From contig CAMPDV010000437.1 of assembly GCA_946699065.1 (NCBI GenBank), positions 186,001 to 250,000 of the forward strand: a stretch of 64,000 nt of DNA. Direction: 5' to 3'. This stretch comes from Loxodes magnus (lineage: Eukaryota > Ciliophora > Karyorelictea > Loxodida > Loxodidae). The notes below the pieces were generated by a model that worked only from the letters and a program-made list of their open reading frames with translations, did no database searches and was not told where the DNA came from. The position numbers and the translations under genes were made by a program. The stretch's first letter is position 1. The number at the start of each line of letters is the position of its first letter. Shown here in pieces: positions 26,580-39,520 of the stretch.

Positions 26580-28050
26580 TTAAAGGAGACTAAATAGAAA
26601 ATAGTAAGAATATAGCAGCCATTTAGTTAAATAGACTTAAAAATCACTTGAAGCAAAAATTAAAGAACAATGCTTACTTCAATCCATTATAATAGATATT
26701 TGAGGAAATTTAACCAATAACAATCTTTTTAGTAGCCTTAATAAATACTATGAAGTGTGAAGAAATATTAAGATCAAACTAAGAAAACTATGTAAGCTTG
26801 TCTTTTTGATTTAAATGCTAATAATCATATTTTTCATTTTAGTAATAAGAGAAGTATATTCCATTTCAGAAAAGGCAAATACTAAATTTTGCCAAATGCT
26901 TAGATTTGTAATTTTAAGAAATTTTAATTTCCATATTTTTTCACTAAGCAGTGCTTTTTAAATTAGGAGTGAGATAGATCAACAGCTGTGAGTGACTGAA
27001 GATTCTACTATGAGATAATTTTTACCTGCTATTTCAAGATCATAAAGACCATAATGACTAGAGAGCAGCATAAGATCCAGAATGATTGAAGCAATAATAA
27101 GCCAAAAGCTTTTATTCATAAGCCTTAGTTATTTTAATCTAATTAATATATTTTCATATGATAATCCTATAATAAATCAATCGTAGTTTAATAACAATAC
27201 ACATGAGACAACTTATTAGCAAAGCTTAGTTTTTAATACAGTAGTAAAATAAATAATAGACTATGCTTATATTTGGAAAATATGTTGTATGATTATTACT
27301 AAAATACGATCTTACAAGCTAAACTTCTTTTAAGCAAAAATAGCTTAATAGCATTTTTAATATTTGGAGAGTTATAAAGCCTTATATTTGTTATTAGGAT
27401 CAATATATCAAGCTAAGGTTACTAATTTTGCTTAACTACAATTTCTAAGCAGAAATATGATATCACCATAATATAAACTTAGAATATACATTAACTACAG
27501 GAATGTACAAGAACACTTAGCACTGAAGAGTCTTATTATAAATCTTATCTAAGTAATCTACTTTTTTGCTATTTAAATGCTACATCAAGCAAAAAAGATT
27601 ATCCTTAATTCTCTAAATTTAGAGTTTTGGATAAAAATATCAAAGTAAATGAGATTAAAAATTGAAAGCAAAATGGTTTTATTTATAGAGATAGTAACTA
27701 ACATGAATAAAAGCTTCAAACTAAAAGAGAAAATCATATGGAATGTGGAAAGCTAATATATTATCAATTATGTTAAATAGCAATGGAGATAAATGCTCTT
27801 TAGTTATTAAAACTGTAAATAATGGAGAAATAAAGAGTATTTTAGAGAATAAAGAAGCTAATCTGATAAACTATAAAATAAATATAAATGGAAATAAACA
27901 GAAATGCTAGTCTAATAGATCTTTAGATTTTCAAAAGTTTTGTTTTGGTTCATTAAGTCTTTATCTTATATAACTAATTTGCTATTGAAGAAAGACAAAA
28001 TAAATGAAAATGTTTATCTTATATTTTGGAATAAATATAAAGCTTGTTTC
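26580..28050 (+). CDS. multi-exon membrane protein, unknown family (left arm)
   Basis: The reading begins near the tRNA with a helical cytoplasmic segment (QTQKSLEAKIKEQCLLQ), then one strong membrane span (LVFLIQMLIIIFFILVI). A long hydrophilic region follows (SEIDQQLWVTEDSTMRQF, then YLNATSSKKDYPQFSKFRVL, KNWKQNGFIYRDSNQHEQKL and CSLVIKTVNNGEIKSILENK). Two tiny introns reconcile the frames: 27505-27520 (16 nt, GTACAAGAACACTTAG) and 27772-27788 (17 nt, GTTAAATAGCAATGGAG). The large ectodomain after a first span recalls polycystin-type channels, but no pore region is visible, so that is only a guess. The 3' end converges on the CDPK at 28203. Confidence 0.45.
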
Positions 28051-28202
28051 CTTTTCTTTTCTTTATTCATCATTGTTTGATTATTTTAGAATTATGAAAT
28101 GTTATTTATACATTTATTTAAGTTTAGATTAAATAGAGTACTATCTATATCTATTTTGACTATCTAAATTAATATAATATTAAATTAATTGTTAATTAAT
28201 CT

Positions 28203-30016
28203 TCACTATTCTAGCATCATTTCTCTAAACTACTCTGTACTTATGCTATTTTTCTCATCAAACTAAATTTCTTATAAAAGATCTTCTATCTATTCTTCAT
28301 CTAGCTTTCCACTAAAGAACTAGTAAAATTTTTGTTTTTCTATGCTTATTTAGTTTTTAGGGGCTAATATTTAGATTACTTGGTCAAGTATTTTATCTTC
28401 TACTAGAATTTAGTTCCATTATAAGCAAGCTATAAGAAACTTATCCCATTCTAAATATCCACTATTATTTATATCTAAAATGTTAAAAATCTATTTTCCT
28501 TCTTCTTTACTTACTTTATACTTTTCTACTTTTTTGAAAGATTTTAGTAAGTCTTTGTGAGAAATCCTTCCATCCTAATCTCTATCTAATGAAATAAATC
28601 CTTGCTTTAAGTCATTAAATTCTTAGGTGTCTATTAATTAGGAAACTATATACCAGTATATAGCTATGGCTATTTTCCTCTATACTGAAAATTGAAGTAA
28701 CTTTTCTATAGATTCCTCTACCAAGTTAAGTTCTACTTTCATTATATCGCTAAACCATTCGTGCCTAAGACATTGTTTAGCACTAGGTCTTTGATGTTAA
28801 TTTATTTTAAGCATTTTCTCTATTAAATCTTTAGCTTACTCTGATATTTCATCCCATCTTTCATGTCTGAACTTTACCCATAACTTTTTGAAAGTTTCCT
28901 AATCTTACTTTAACTTTTATCTATTCTAAAGGTATTTTTCTATATTATACTTTTTAAAGGGGAAATACCCAGCTAGAAGTAGGAATAGAATGACTCCACA
29001 ACTTCATATATCACTTTTGCATGAATAGTAGCCTTAAATAGACTCAGGAGATAAATAGTTTAGAGTTCCTATTATATTTTAATCTTCAAGCCGTAATTAA
29101 TTTATAGAAAACCCAAAGTCTATTATTTTGACTTATATTTAGTCCAAATTCTTTTAGTTATAGCATAGAATATTTTCCAGCTTTAAGTCTCTATGTAAGA
29201 CACCAATTGAGTGACAATAAGAGACTCCTTAAAGAACCTATTTCATTATAACTTTAGCCTTTTACTCATTTATTATATTATTTTGGTATAGTAATTTACT
29301 TAAAGTATATCCATTTATATATTCAGTTACGAAAAAAGTTTTGTCCTCCTCTTCGAATATTTCGTAAAGCTTCATTATATAAGGATGAGTCTAAATAAAA
29401 AAGTTACTATTAATTTTAGTATTTAAAATTCTCTTTAAATTCACTTGCAGCTTTAGATAGATCTTGTCGTTTTAACAGCAACTAACTTTTAGCTTAACTT
29501 GTTTTTAGCTAAATGAACTTTACCATAGCTACCTTCGCCTATTTATTATGCTAGTTCATAATTTTAAGAAAATTTATTATTGTTAATTTATATGAAGCTA
29601 GAGCTACTTATTTAGAATTTCCAAGCAGATAGAGGACTTTTTCTTTCTAGCATTTTCTTTAAAGGAGATTCTGAGCCTAAGTCTGAGTTTTAGTTAGTAA
29701 TCTAATTTTTTTTTATGCCAGTACTTGTGAGCTGTTCTTTAGATAGAGCTTAATCTCAATCAGCTAATCTAAGTAAATTTGAATCTGTTTTTTTTAAAGT
29801 ACTTACTCCTTTTGCTTTTTCGTCTTTTGCATGAGGTAATGGAGTTGTTATAATCAAAGCTTTCTTGACTTCCTTACAGTCTTAATTTTATTTTTCTAAG
29901 ACTAGCTTAGCCATTTAATCATTCTGCTACTACTAGATAAGTTGTTCACCTTAAGAACAACTAAAGCAGGTAAAGAGATTCTAGGCCTTTTAATCTGAGT
30001 CTGGACAATTTCCCAT
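28203..30016 (-). CDS. CDPK type 2 (left-arm copy)
   Basis: 598-residue CDPK. The N-terminus MGNCPDSD fits N-myristoylation with a palmitoylatable Cys4. A Cys/Gln-rich stretch (LFTCFSCSQGEQLIQQQQ) follows, then the kinase domain ([42 protein letters not shown]) and EF-hands DRDQDGRISHKD and [13 protein letters not shown] 17-nt intron at 29391-29407 lies at the same codon boundary, before (T/N)HP(Y/N)IM, as in the other CDPKs. The stop TGA is at 28205-28203. It is the inverted twin of 59319-61132 but differs in coding positions, notably MGNCPDSD against MGSCQDSG. It is convergent with the membrane-protein gene on its left. Confidence 0.92.
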
Positions 30017-30059
30017 CTTTATCTAAATAAATAGTTATTTAATTAATTTTTTAATACAC

Positions 30060-30970
30060 ATCTTTTAAAATGTAACTACATTAAGTTTGCTCTTTTTTTA
30101 TTTATTCCAAATAGAATTTTGCTGTCGTAAGTACTGCTATTTACTTAATTTTCATCTCTCCTAGAAATGTTAAGCATCTATGAGGAATTTTGCCTTTAAG
30201 TGCTAGTATAATATATCCTTTTCTCTATTAAATGTATACACTTATTTTTTATCTTAGAAATGCTTTTTTAAGATTATTAGTTAATGAAATTTGATGACTT
30301 TTTTAAAGTTTGCTGAACTTAAAGTTCGTTGAAGTTTAATTCTTAAAATGATTTTAATAACTAAGCTTATAACCAATTTTCCAATGAAAATGGTAAATTT
30401 GAACATTTAAATATTCGTAAAATAAGCGACCTATAACTATTTAAGTTGAGGTGACAAATTATAAATATCTTAGTATGCTAAGCTGCTTTATTTTACGACT
30501 AATCAATCCCTGCTTATTAAGAAAGTCAAATTTTCTATTAATTTGCTTTAACTTTAATTATACCCTTTAGCATTATCCTTACTTTCTAGCATCTTACATC
30601 TCTTTAAGCAATATTTGGATGAATATACTTATAAATCTGTAGAAGTAGCAGATGCTTAATATAAGTCTAGTAGATTTCATAAGTTAGCTAGTACTTCTAT
30701 TTCATTCTTCAGTTCATTTATTTCTTCTAAAGCATTTCTTAATTTACCTTCTAAGTTAGACTCTAGATTTAAAATCTCTTCTTACCTGTTTTTTAACAGT
30801 AAAATTAAGTTAATATTATTTAATTTTCATTACTTATGCTTATAAATCTGATTCCTATACTAGAAAAAAACCCTAATTATGCTTTTGCGAAGACAAACAG
30901 AACAAATTTTAATATCTTAATGCACTGCTTAAACTGAGATTGACTAATGCTGATTTTTTTAATTTGAGAG
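30060..30970 (-). CDS. Cys-rich coiled-coil protein (left-arm copy)
   Basis: On the minus strand a short C-x2-C segment (IKICSVCLRKS) is followed by a clear coiled coil (RQEEILNLESNLEGKLRNAL, then EEINELKNEIEVLANLW) and a C-terminal region with beta-like segments (FKFTIFIGKLVIS). N-terminal zinc finger plus coiled coil, sometimes followed by Kelch-type repeats, is a common ciliate arrangement. Only the coiled coil is certain here. The start is unresolved. It lies directly upstream of the CDPK in the same orientation, so it ends close to that gene's start. Its twin is at about 58365-59275. Confidence 0.5.
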
Positions 30971-33291
30971 AATAATTATCTAAAAGCTACATAATTTAGC
31001 TATTTAAAACATTATCAGGCTAAGACCTCAATTAATCTCCTTTTTATAAGACTTAAATTATTCTTAAAGGATTCAATTATATTATCTTTAAAAAAGGCTA
31101 CTAGAGTTTGATAAATGTATCACTCGAGTTTAAAAGGAACTTAAAATAGTTCCCATCTCTATCATTTACTAATCTATTTTGAAAGAGCAAAATGTTTCTC
31201 CTTAATTCCTTGTTTTTTAGTAAACATATAGATACTTTTTTAAACTAGAAGGAATAGCTTCTTAGATATATGATATATTCACATTGGACCATTTATTCTA
31301 AACATTTTAAGAGAATAAGAAATATTCTTAATGCTTTTATGGTTTTAAGAACGGAAAAAAATTTCAACATTCATAAAATTAAAAAAAATTGTGCGTAAGG
31401 AGTTGAAAATTTGTTCTTAGTTAAGCAAATTTAATATCTCTTTGATATTTGCTAATTTAATACAAGTAGATATTATGCAACATTTATCATATTTCTGCCA
31501 ATTTCCTTTCTTTAATTTCCATAAGTTGCTATATTATAATTAATCTTTAATTATTTTAACTTCAATCTGAGAATAGTAAATTTTCGATTGTATCCTGCAT
31601 TATATTATAAGGCTCTTAAACTACTTAATATTCATAGTTCCTCTTTGCAGTCTATTTAAAGGAATTTCTTTCTAGATTATGAAGCAAACGTTCATTTGTT
31701 TTTGATATCCTACTAATCATTATTAAAACCGCTTTATATAAAGCCATTTAATTTATATCTCATAGTCTAATAAAATTTAACTCATCACTTTAAATTTAAA
31801 TTTTTGCCTTACTAATTCTAAATTTATTGCACTAGTCATTTTTATTACTTCTAACCTTGTTTATCAAAGGATTTAAGAAGATAATTAAAAAAGGGAAGGC
31901 AAGAGGAAAGTATCATTATGGAGAGAAATTAAGAAGAAATAGAGGGATCTGCTAATGAAGCAAAATCAACCTTTTGCTCTAGGTTATTAGCACTGAAAAT
32001 TTAAGTTTAGTAAGCATGATTCATAATGTTCAAGTTCAATCTTCTTAGCATAATAGAAATTTTAAATTCTAAAAATGATTAGAATGCTTAGCAAAGCCCT
32101 TACTAATATGTATTAAGAATACTCTGCTTTTAATTTTAGTTCTACGTTTATAATAATCTCTTAGACTAGCTTTTCAATAATAAAGCAATCCTTAATCTTA
32201 AAATTATATTAAGTCAAATTTATTATTTTTGAAAGAAGTGAAAAAGTCTATAACGATAGCAGAAACTTAAGTTGATTTAAAGTTTCGATCATTAATAGCT
32301 ATCTTCTTGTTTATAAATGAAAATACTTTTTAAAATGATAAAATGGGTGGGAAAGAAGGTTTTTAATCTTTTGGGTATATCTTCTGCTTAAGTTAAGATT
32401 AATAGTTATCAATTAAAAAAATAATTACTAGGATTGAAAATTTTAGATTTAAGACTTACTATAATTAGGTAAATTTAGAAGTTGAAAGGATAAATATTAT
32501 GACAAGTCACTTATTTTTAACTATGGTGGCTGTTTTTAATTTATGAAACTAGAAAATTTCTAATTTGATTTCTATTTTAAAGAGATATTGTTAACAATAT
32601 GATAATCATATGAGTCTTTAAATAAATTAAGATATAACTTCTAATCTTAATGTTTGTTTAAGCAACTTATAATTGTAACTTAAACATTTCCTAATTGTTT
32701 AGAAATAGAAACATTCAATTTTGAAGATTGTGCTGCTTTTCTATTTATATTCTTCATTCATTCCGATAGAAGTTTTTATATCGCTGTTTATTATATTTAT
32801 TTTTCATTTTTTACCGATTGAGCAAACTTACCATTAAGCAACTACAACATTTAAAATAAATCATTTTTAAATAGTACTAAGTTCTTTCTAAAAGATGTAA
32901 TAATTTTCAAAATAACTCTCTTGTCTTTAGTTAATTCTAACAATCTACAAAGCACCCTATAGCTCACTTTGACTGAATATATTTTTCAATTTCCTTTGAA
33001 ATCTTCTTTGCTAATTATTTCTTTTAAATCAATAACTGAAATGATAAGTTTCGTTCATCTAAGATATCATAAATATCTCCGTTTAAAACCAACTTTTTTT
33101 AAGTATTAACAATAGACTACAAACTTAAAAATAATTGCAGTGAGCCTTTCATTGAATCATAAGCTAAGCTATTTGTATCCTTTTTAAATCTGGAAATTTA
33201 TTAATATCCTCACTTAAACTTAATCTAACTATTTTCTTATTTTTAAACAGATTTATAGATTAAATCTAAGAAAACTAAAATAATTAGAAAA
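30971..33291. other. no gene recognised (left arm)
   Basis: AT-rich stretch between the coiled-coil gene and the zinc-finger/F-box/LRR gene. It is mirrored at 56044-58364. It contains short runs that could be coding in several frames, but no motif or tiny intron that I can support. Confidence 0.4.
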
Positions 33292-35058
33292 ATGAATTTA
33301 CCTACATAGTAGATTTGCAACTTTTGTAGTAGGTCTAGAGAAAGGTGCCTATATATACTATAATGTGGAGATTATATCTGCTAAGGATGCTTTGATTTAT
33401 ATAGGGATCCTGAGAATAAATTAAAATGGTAGAAATGCCACTAAGATGTGAAATTAACTGATAGCAACTTAATTCAATGTAGTTAAGAAATTATACAAAC
33501 ATAAGATTAAAGTAAGCACAATGTTCAACAAACCTACATTTGAAAGAATAAAAACATACTTAATCAAATATTCTAGTTCTTAAAGAAAAGGGATATTTGC
33601 AGACTCCAATAATAAAGCAAATATCTTAATCAATTTTGCTACAATTTTAAAAGACTCAAGATACAGAAGAGTAGAAAGGTTAATTATTAGAATACTTAAA
33701 ATAAATTTGAATGAATTTTCAGATAGATTGCTCACTCAAATGTGTCCCAAATATTAATAAATGCTGGATAGTTAAAAGACAGTTTGTGTACATAAATCCA
33801 GCTAATGTTTAATAAGTGTATTTTATTCAATCAGAACAATTAAAGCCAAAGCAAGCCAGTTAGAATATAAGAAATCTAAATTCATAATTGACCTTCTAGT
33901 GTTACTCTGCCTGATATTTTACTATGCTAGAACTTATAAAAGTTAACACTTTCAGAATTCATTTTACAAGACTAATAATTTCAGTTCATAGAAAATGTAT
34001 CAAAACTTGAATTTCTTTAGCTGTATTAAATCAAACAGGTTAAAGGTAAGTTTCTGGTAGATTATTGCTAGAATTTAAATTTAAAGACTCTAGTCATTAA
34101 AAGTAAAGAAGTAGACTATAGGTATATAAGACAATTTCTAGAGGTAAAAGGAAACTTAATTGAAAACATAGAAATAAACCGAAACCAAGAAGTTGATTAA
34201 TTTATAGATTTATGCACTAACTTAAAGGTTATCGATTTATTTAGAGTTTAGAGTTCTTCAGATAATATTTTATAAACACTTAGAAATAGAAATTTAGAAT
34301 ACCTTTCAATTTGAATAGCCAACTTCAGTAACAACTCCTTTACTCATTTCTTCTCAAAATAATGGACCAAGCTGACTTTTGTAAGGATTAAGAACTGCCC
34401 TTTCTTTAACGATGATAACTTGAGTCTCTTGCTTAAAAATACACCTGGGTTATAAAAGCTATGATTATCAGAGCTAAAGTAAATTACAAATGAAACACTT
34501 TAAAAGATAGGAGTTTATGGAGTTAAGTATGAGTAAATAACAATCTAAAGCATTAATTGCATAAAAGATGAGACACTTAGATTCATTTTTTAAAATTGTA
34601 AATTGCTTAAGCATATTGAGTTAAAAGCTATTAAGGAAATTAAGAAAGAGACTCTAGAAATTCTGAGCTAGAACTGTCAATAATTAGAAGTTTTAGAAGA
34701 ATGTAAAGTAGATGGAGAAAACTGAATCTAAGATATAGTTAGAATATAAAGACTAAAATAGTTAAGCTTAAGATTTTTCTCTCTAAAGGATTCATAAGTA
34801 GCATAGTTAATATAAAACTGCAAGTTTCTTAACAAGTTGGATTTAAGTCAAAATAAAGATATTACTGAAAATGGATTTCCTTTAAAAGATGAATAAGGCC
34901 TAGTTTGTCCTATTTATAATAACTTAAGATCTTTAGACTTATATATGTGCTCATCAATTAGCTAGGAGTGAATTAAAGAAATTAAGAATAAATTTAAAAA
35001 GATAAACATTGGAGTTTACTAAAAAGAAATAGAAAAAACGGAAATTTATTTTGAGTGA
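33292..35058 (+). CDS. zinc-finger, F-box and LRR protein (left-arm copy)
   Basis: 588 residues in one frame from ATG 33292 to TGA 35056-35058. The N-terminus has a compact Cys/His set (C9-C12, C19, C25, C30-C33, C49-H50) like a small RING or B-box zinc finger. An F-box-like segment follows (NKNILNQIFQFLKKRDICRL, about 85-125). Then come AMN1-type LRRs: NLQKLTLSEFILQDQQ, LKVIDLFRVQ, LVKFLVD-type turns, LKHIELKAIKEIKKETLEIL, FLNKLDLSQNKDITENGFPL. F-box/LRR proteins select substrates for SCF ubiquitin ligases, so a zinc finger on the same chain would be notable. No intron is needed. Gln is mostly TAA/TAG and some Trp are TGA. An alternative end further downstream is possible because TGA is ambiguous. 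Confidence 0.75.
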
Positions 35059-37239
35059 AGTTAATTTGAACTGAAAGTTGTATAAATATTTTATTTTAAC
35101 TAAAAATAAAGAAATAAAATTTCTTTACTAACTATAATCTTCTTAATCAAAGAAACTTATATCAACTATCATATATAACACTTTATAACTTCCTTTAAAT
35201 AAAGGGAATAAGATATTATAATATTTTAATTAAATATAATTGTTAAGAAAGATACCTGAAGCAAATATTTCTAGCAAATGGTAATTAGCTTAAAGAGATC
35301 AAAAACTATTGAAATGATACGATAATATTTAACAATATCTTACCAATTATCTGATATCTTCAAAGACAGAGTAAAGATATACATGAGTTTTTATAGGCTT
35401 TTATTTAAATTTCCTTCTTCAAATTATTAAAAGTTATAGAAAGCTTAATCATCTCTTTTTAATAGCTTATTCATATATTTGCTTAATTAGATAAGCATTT
35501 TGAAAAAAATTAACAAAGGTTTGGTTTTATTAATATCTATGAAATAATTTATACTTAGAAATCAAATAAAAATTTAATTCAATTCATACTAATTTTTTAG
35601 ATATATTGCATACGTCAAGGAAGGCTAAGTATTTTTAAGCTTGAATATAGAAGATTTGAAACGTAAATATAGTAAAAGTATTTGCTTAAAAGAGAGGAGA
35701 TAGGTTACTTTAAGGTTTCGTTAGAAATCTATAAATTAATATTTTTAAGAATAAATGACTGTTTTAGAAAAAGTTTCTTTAGATATTTCGAAAAATAGAT
35801 TTTGAGTTTAAAAATAATCTGAAAAAACAATTAGGAGAAAAACACTCTAATATATATTATAAATTAAGATATACCAGCAAAAATTGTAGTAAGAAGGTTA
35901 ATAATTTTTAAATAATGATTGATAAAATTCAATCAGAAAAACCATATATAAGAACCAAAGCTTGATTTAAAAATTTAAGTTGGTTTTTAATAAAAATTGG
36001 TTTCTTAACTTTTATGAGTCAAATTTAAAATCTAAAAGAATTTATCTTGCTCAATAATATCAGATGAAGTAGTAAAAAATCTAAGTAAAAAAATTATTTA
36101 ATTTAAAAAAATTTAAGTAAAAATTTAGTTTAAAATAGTTGATAAATAACTTAGTTTATTTATTTAAATAATAATAATAAGAAATTTATTATATAATTTT
36201 AAGTTAAAAAAAATAATTCAAAAATATTAAAAAACATTAAATAAAATTAGTAAAAATTGGTTAATTATTACGTGAAAGAAAGAATTAAATCCAAAAAATT
36301 AAACAATAAGAAAATTTGAAAAATTTAAATAATAAATAAATATTATAAAAATGAAATAATTTAAGAATCAAAAAAATAAAAAAGTAAATAGTTAAAATTC
36401 TAAAAAGATTAAATAATAAAATTCAATAATTATTTAGATGATAAATTTAAATAAAAATAATTAATAAGAGATATATTGATTATGATTTTGCGAAAAAATA
36501 GATTTTATATTTATTGATATCATCTTTACTTATGAATCTGATATACCAACTTTTTGCTAATACTTCTTCTTAAGTTGTATGCTTTAATTTTTATAGATTG
36601 AAAGGTTTACTAATCTAAATGGTAAAAGTTATATAGTGCATCCAATAATTTTATTACTTGTTATAAGTTAAGGATTTAGTATTTAATTATGCAATATCTT
36701 CAAAGTTAAATATTAAGTTAAGTTATTCTAAGATATTTTGATTACATTTCTTAAATGCATGCAAATCATTTAATTTTAGAAAGGATAAAGTTTATAAAAA
36801 TTTAATTTATGAAAATAAAATCTAAGAATATTTTTTGAGTTTTTCAACTCCTAAACGTTTTACTTCCATTCTTTTCAAATACGGAAGGGCTTCTAGGACT
36901 CCAACTCGTTGAATAATGATTACCTTAATAATATTTTTCTTTTGCTTACTATTGTCTATTCACTTTCCTTTTCTTGAAAATTATTTGAGGTGATTTTGGA
37001 CTTAATTAAAAAGTATTTAACGTAGGTTATTAAATTTAATAGTAGACTAAAATTTTTAAAGTTTGGATAGATTCGAAAATTTAATCAATAGGCGACCTTT
37101 AATTCTACATCAGAAAGAAAGCAAGGGAAAAAAAAATCTACATATATATGAAATATTATTCCTTAGATAAGTTTTTATGCCAAATTTTTATTTCTCCAAG
37201 CTGTACTTAAAGTTAATTTTTAATAAATAAATAAAAATT
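35059..37239. other. AT-only low-complexity region, arm boundary
   Basis: Contains the inner end of the left arm (35576). From about 36000 to 36480 the sequence is almost pure A/T with AAATTTAA-type words. I see no gene. Confidence 0.5.
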
Positions 37240-38120
37240 AAAAAATTAAATGCTTCGCGTTCTTGGAGGTATTTCAACCTCTTTCACGCCAACCTTTAGA
37301 TTGCTCTAGAGACCAAATAAAAAAGTTTGAAAATCTCTATAATTCTCCTTGACATACATTTTGTCCTTGAATTCTTCTTTCTTCTAGATGCTAGATATCT
37401 TTTTTCTTGTAAATTTCCCCGAATTTGTTACAATATAATTTTTCTCTTTTTCTTTATAGATTTAGTTGTTATTGTCTCTTATTTTTGTTCTTCAACTACT
37501 TCTAATAATTTCAATATTCTTATTTGAAATTGAGAAATTTCTAACTTCTTTACCGCAGATGCTTTTGAGAGTTACAATAATAATATCTTTTTGCTTGTAG
37601 TTTAAGTTTAAATCTTGAGTTATTTTCTCCTTCAATTATCATTAGATAATTCCTTTATTAATTAAATTCCATTTAGTGCAGCAATCTGTATTAGCTTTAT
37701 TCTATTTTTTCTAACTTTTTGATCAGCTCTTTCTGCTTCTATTGTTATTTTTGAGATTAACTGCTCTAGTCTAGTTATATTTCAAAATGCGTTAAGGTCT
37801 CTTTCTTAGGTCATGAATCTTGTTTTATTTTCTCTGCAAGTTTAAGTTTTTCTATTAACTTCTTTTTGTCTTTCTTCAAATTTTTAATCTCTTCCTTGAG
37901 GTCCAGGCCACTTTAATCAGCTAATCGTAGTTTATTTACTAGTATGTGGTGAAATTCGAGACTTCCGAACGCGTTTTATTTTTAGCCTATTTCCTAGGCT
38001 TTTCTTCAGAGATAGACTCATTCTGGAGGGTGACTTTTTTGATACCTTTTTCCTGAACATAGCCTTTCTGGGATGTCGTTAATTCCTGCTTTTTGGAAAT
38101 ACTGGCTTGAATCCTGCCAT
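37240..38120 (-). CDS. basic N-terminus plus coiled-coil protein
   Basis: From ATG 38120 the minus strand begins with a basic segment (MAGFKPVFPKSRN in one frame, EKPRKQAKNKTRSEVSNF in another). From about 37900 it reads as a long coiled coil (LDLKEEIKNLKKDKKKLIEK, then LKLAEKIKQ, and QKELIKKLEKIEQSQYRLL). The frame changes near 37920, and I could not place a single 16-17 nt intron with confidence. It is probably a structural or cytoskeletal protein. The 3' end is not defined. Confidence 0.45.
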
Positions 38121-39012
38121 TTTAAAGAGAAGATAAACAAAATTATGCGCATAATGAAGAGGAAGGCTTTGCAGTCTCCTATCTCTGTCTTTAATGATTC
38201 TTATTTCATAGGCTTTAACTGACTATCATTTGAACATATTACAGCTAAACTTTTTCCAATCCTATTTTACAATTCGGAAAGAAGCTAAGAAATTCGAGAA
38301 TCCGATATAGAAAGACTCTTTAAATGCAATTAGAACTAGGGAATCTTTGTATTTTTAGTAAGTAAAAAGGTTTTATTTTTATGGAATAAATAATGACAAC
38401 TAATCATGATTTATAACTAACTTTCTATTGAAAAACTTATTGAAGATAAAATAAGTAACAAACTCTATTAAGAAGCAACTCTACACTATAGAGATATGTC
38501 CATTGCATAGATATTCAATGAACAACTTGAAGGAATTTAGAAATTTCTCGGATAAAAAATACTAAACTTAACAAGGAATATAAGAAAGAAATTATTTCAA
38601 TCTTTAATTTGTACATTTATCTTATAGTTTTAAATATGATTTATATACGCGTCATTATTCCGTGAAAAAGTTACTATGTCAATGAGGATGTAAAGACCAT
38701 TTAAACACATTTTTGAATATGTTTATTATTTAGACTCAATTAAAAATCTTTCTGGAAAAAGATTGGAAAATTAATAATTTATTGTCAATTATACATAAAT
38801 TAGCTGCTCATTCTCATAAATAAACTATATAAACCTTCAAATAAAAATATTTCACAGAGATCTACTGAAAAAAGAATCGAAATTTTAGGGATAAAACAAA
38901 AATACTTATTTGGAGTCTAAAGAAGAATAGCAAGAAAGTCTAGAAGCAACGGGGAGGAGTTGGAAGATTAAAAGAACGGTGCTTGAATTTTATTTAATAT
39001 ATATTTTTTAAA
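38121..39012. other. intergenic, no gene recognised
   Basis: AT-rich sequence upstream of the coiled-coil gene. No supported feature. Confidence 0.4.
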
Positions 39013-39520
39013 ACCGCCATAGTTGTTCGAAGGTGAACAACAAGGTCATCTTCATCAGAGGTTGGGGAAGTTAAGTACCCATAATCGACTTTATGTCATC
39101 CTCTGCATTGGTTTGGCCTCGAGACATAAGATAGACCTTCGACACTGGATTGGCTTAGCTTAGCTTAGTTTAGTTTTAATTCTGGAACGAAATAATATTG
39201 CGAGCTTCATCGGAGGTGGGGAATTTAAGTACCCATAATTGACACATGTCGTCCTCTGCTTTGGTGATGCAATGAGACACAATCATGCCATGTCCTTGGA
39301 CCTCCAACAAGTAGAAAATATTACGAGTATTCTTAAATTATATCAATATTTAATATTTTTATCAGTACTGAATAATTATACCAGTATTGAACAAGGTCTA
39401 CCAGTATCTGATAATTTTATCAGTAACAAACATTCTTGTCAGTATGAAACATTTTTTTTAAAGAGCTGCGCACCAATAAGAGTGCTAAACGCTCTATAAT
39501 CAAATTTATTTATTTATTTA
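39013..39520 (+). mobile_element. second SINE-like insert with internal duplication
   Basis: It opens with a GC-richer body containing hairpin GTTGTTC-GAAGGT-GAACAAC (about 39022-39042). A ~65-base unit occurs twice, at 39053-39115 and 39207-39270 (CATC(A/G)GAGG...GGGGAA...TTAAGTACCCATAAT). Five ~20-base units with the core CAGTA follow (about 39340-39450). It ends with AGAGC...GCTCT (39462-39495), TATAAT and a TTTATTTA tail, the same 3' ending as the element at 6312-6725. The shared ending after different bodies suggests mobilisation by one reverse transcriptase. No protein is encoded. Confidence 0.45.

Larger units (their letters stand above)
25336..35576. repeat. inverted repeat 1, left arm (~10.2 kb)
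   Basis: Reverse complement of 53759-64000, with paired coordinates summing to about 89335-89336. The match begins where the window ends (64000 pairs with 25336) and stops sharply at 35576/53759. It carries tRNA-His, the multi-exon membrane-protein gene, a CDPK, a Cys-rich coiled-coil gene and a zinc-finger/F-box/LRR gene. The arms differ by scattered substitutions and few indels, so they are not an exact duplicate. The 18.2 kb spacer is unrelated on the two sides. Confidence 0.93.

Noticed and set aside
39150-39175. GCTTA repeats resembling a telomere tract
   Set aside because: Only about three units, internal to an element and unlike known ciliate telomere repeats.
39239-39499. 86-residue plus-strand open frame with ATG
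   Set aside because: It lies across the SINE-like element and its short repeats, with no protein-like composition or homology that I can see.
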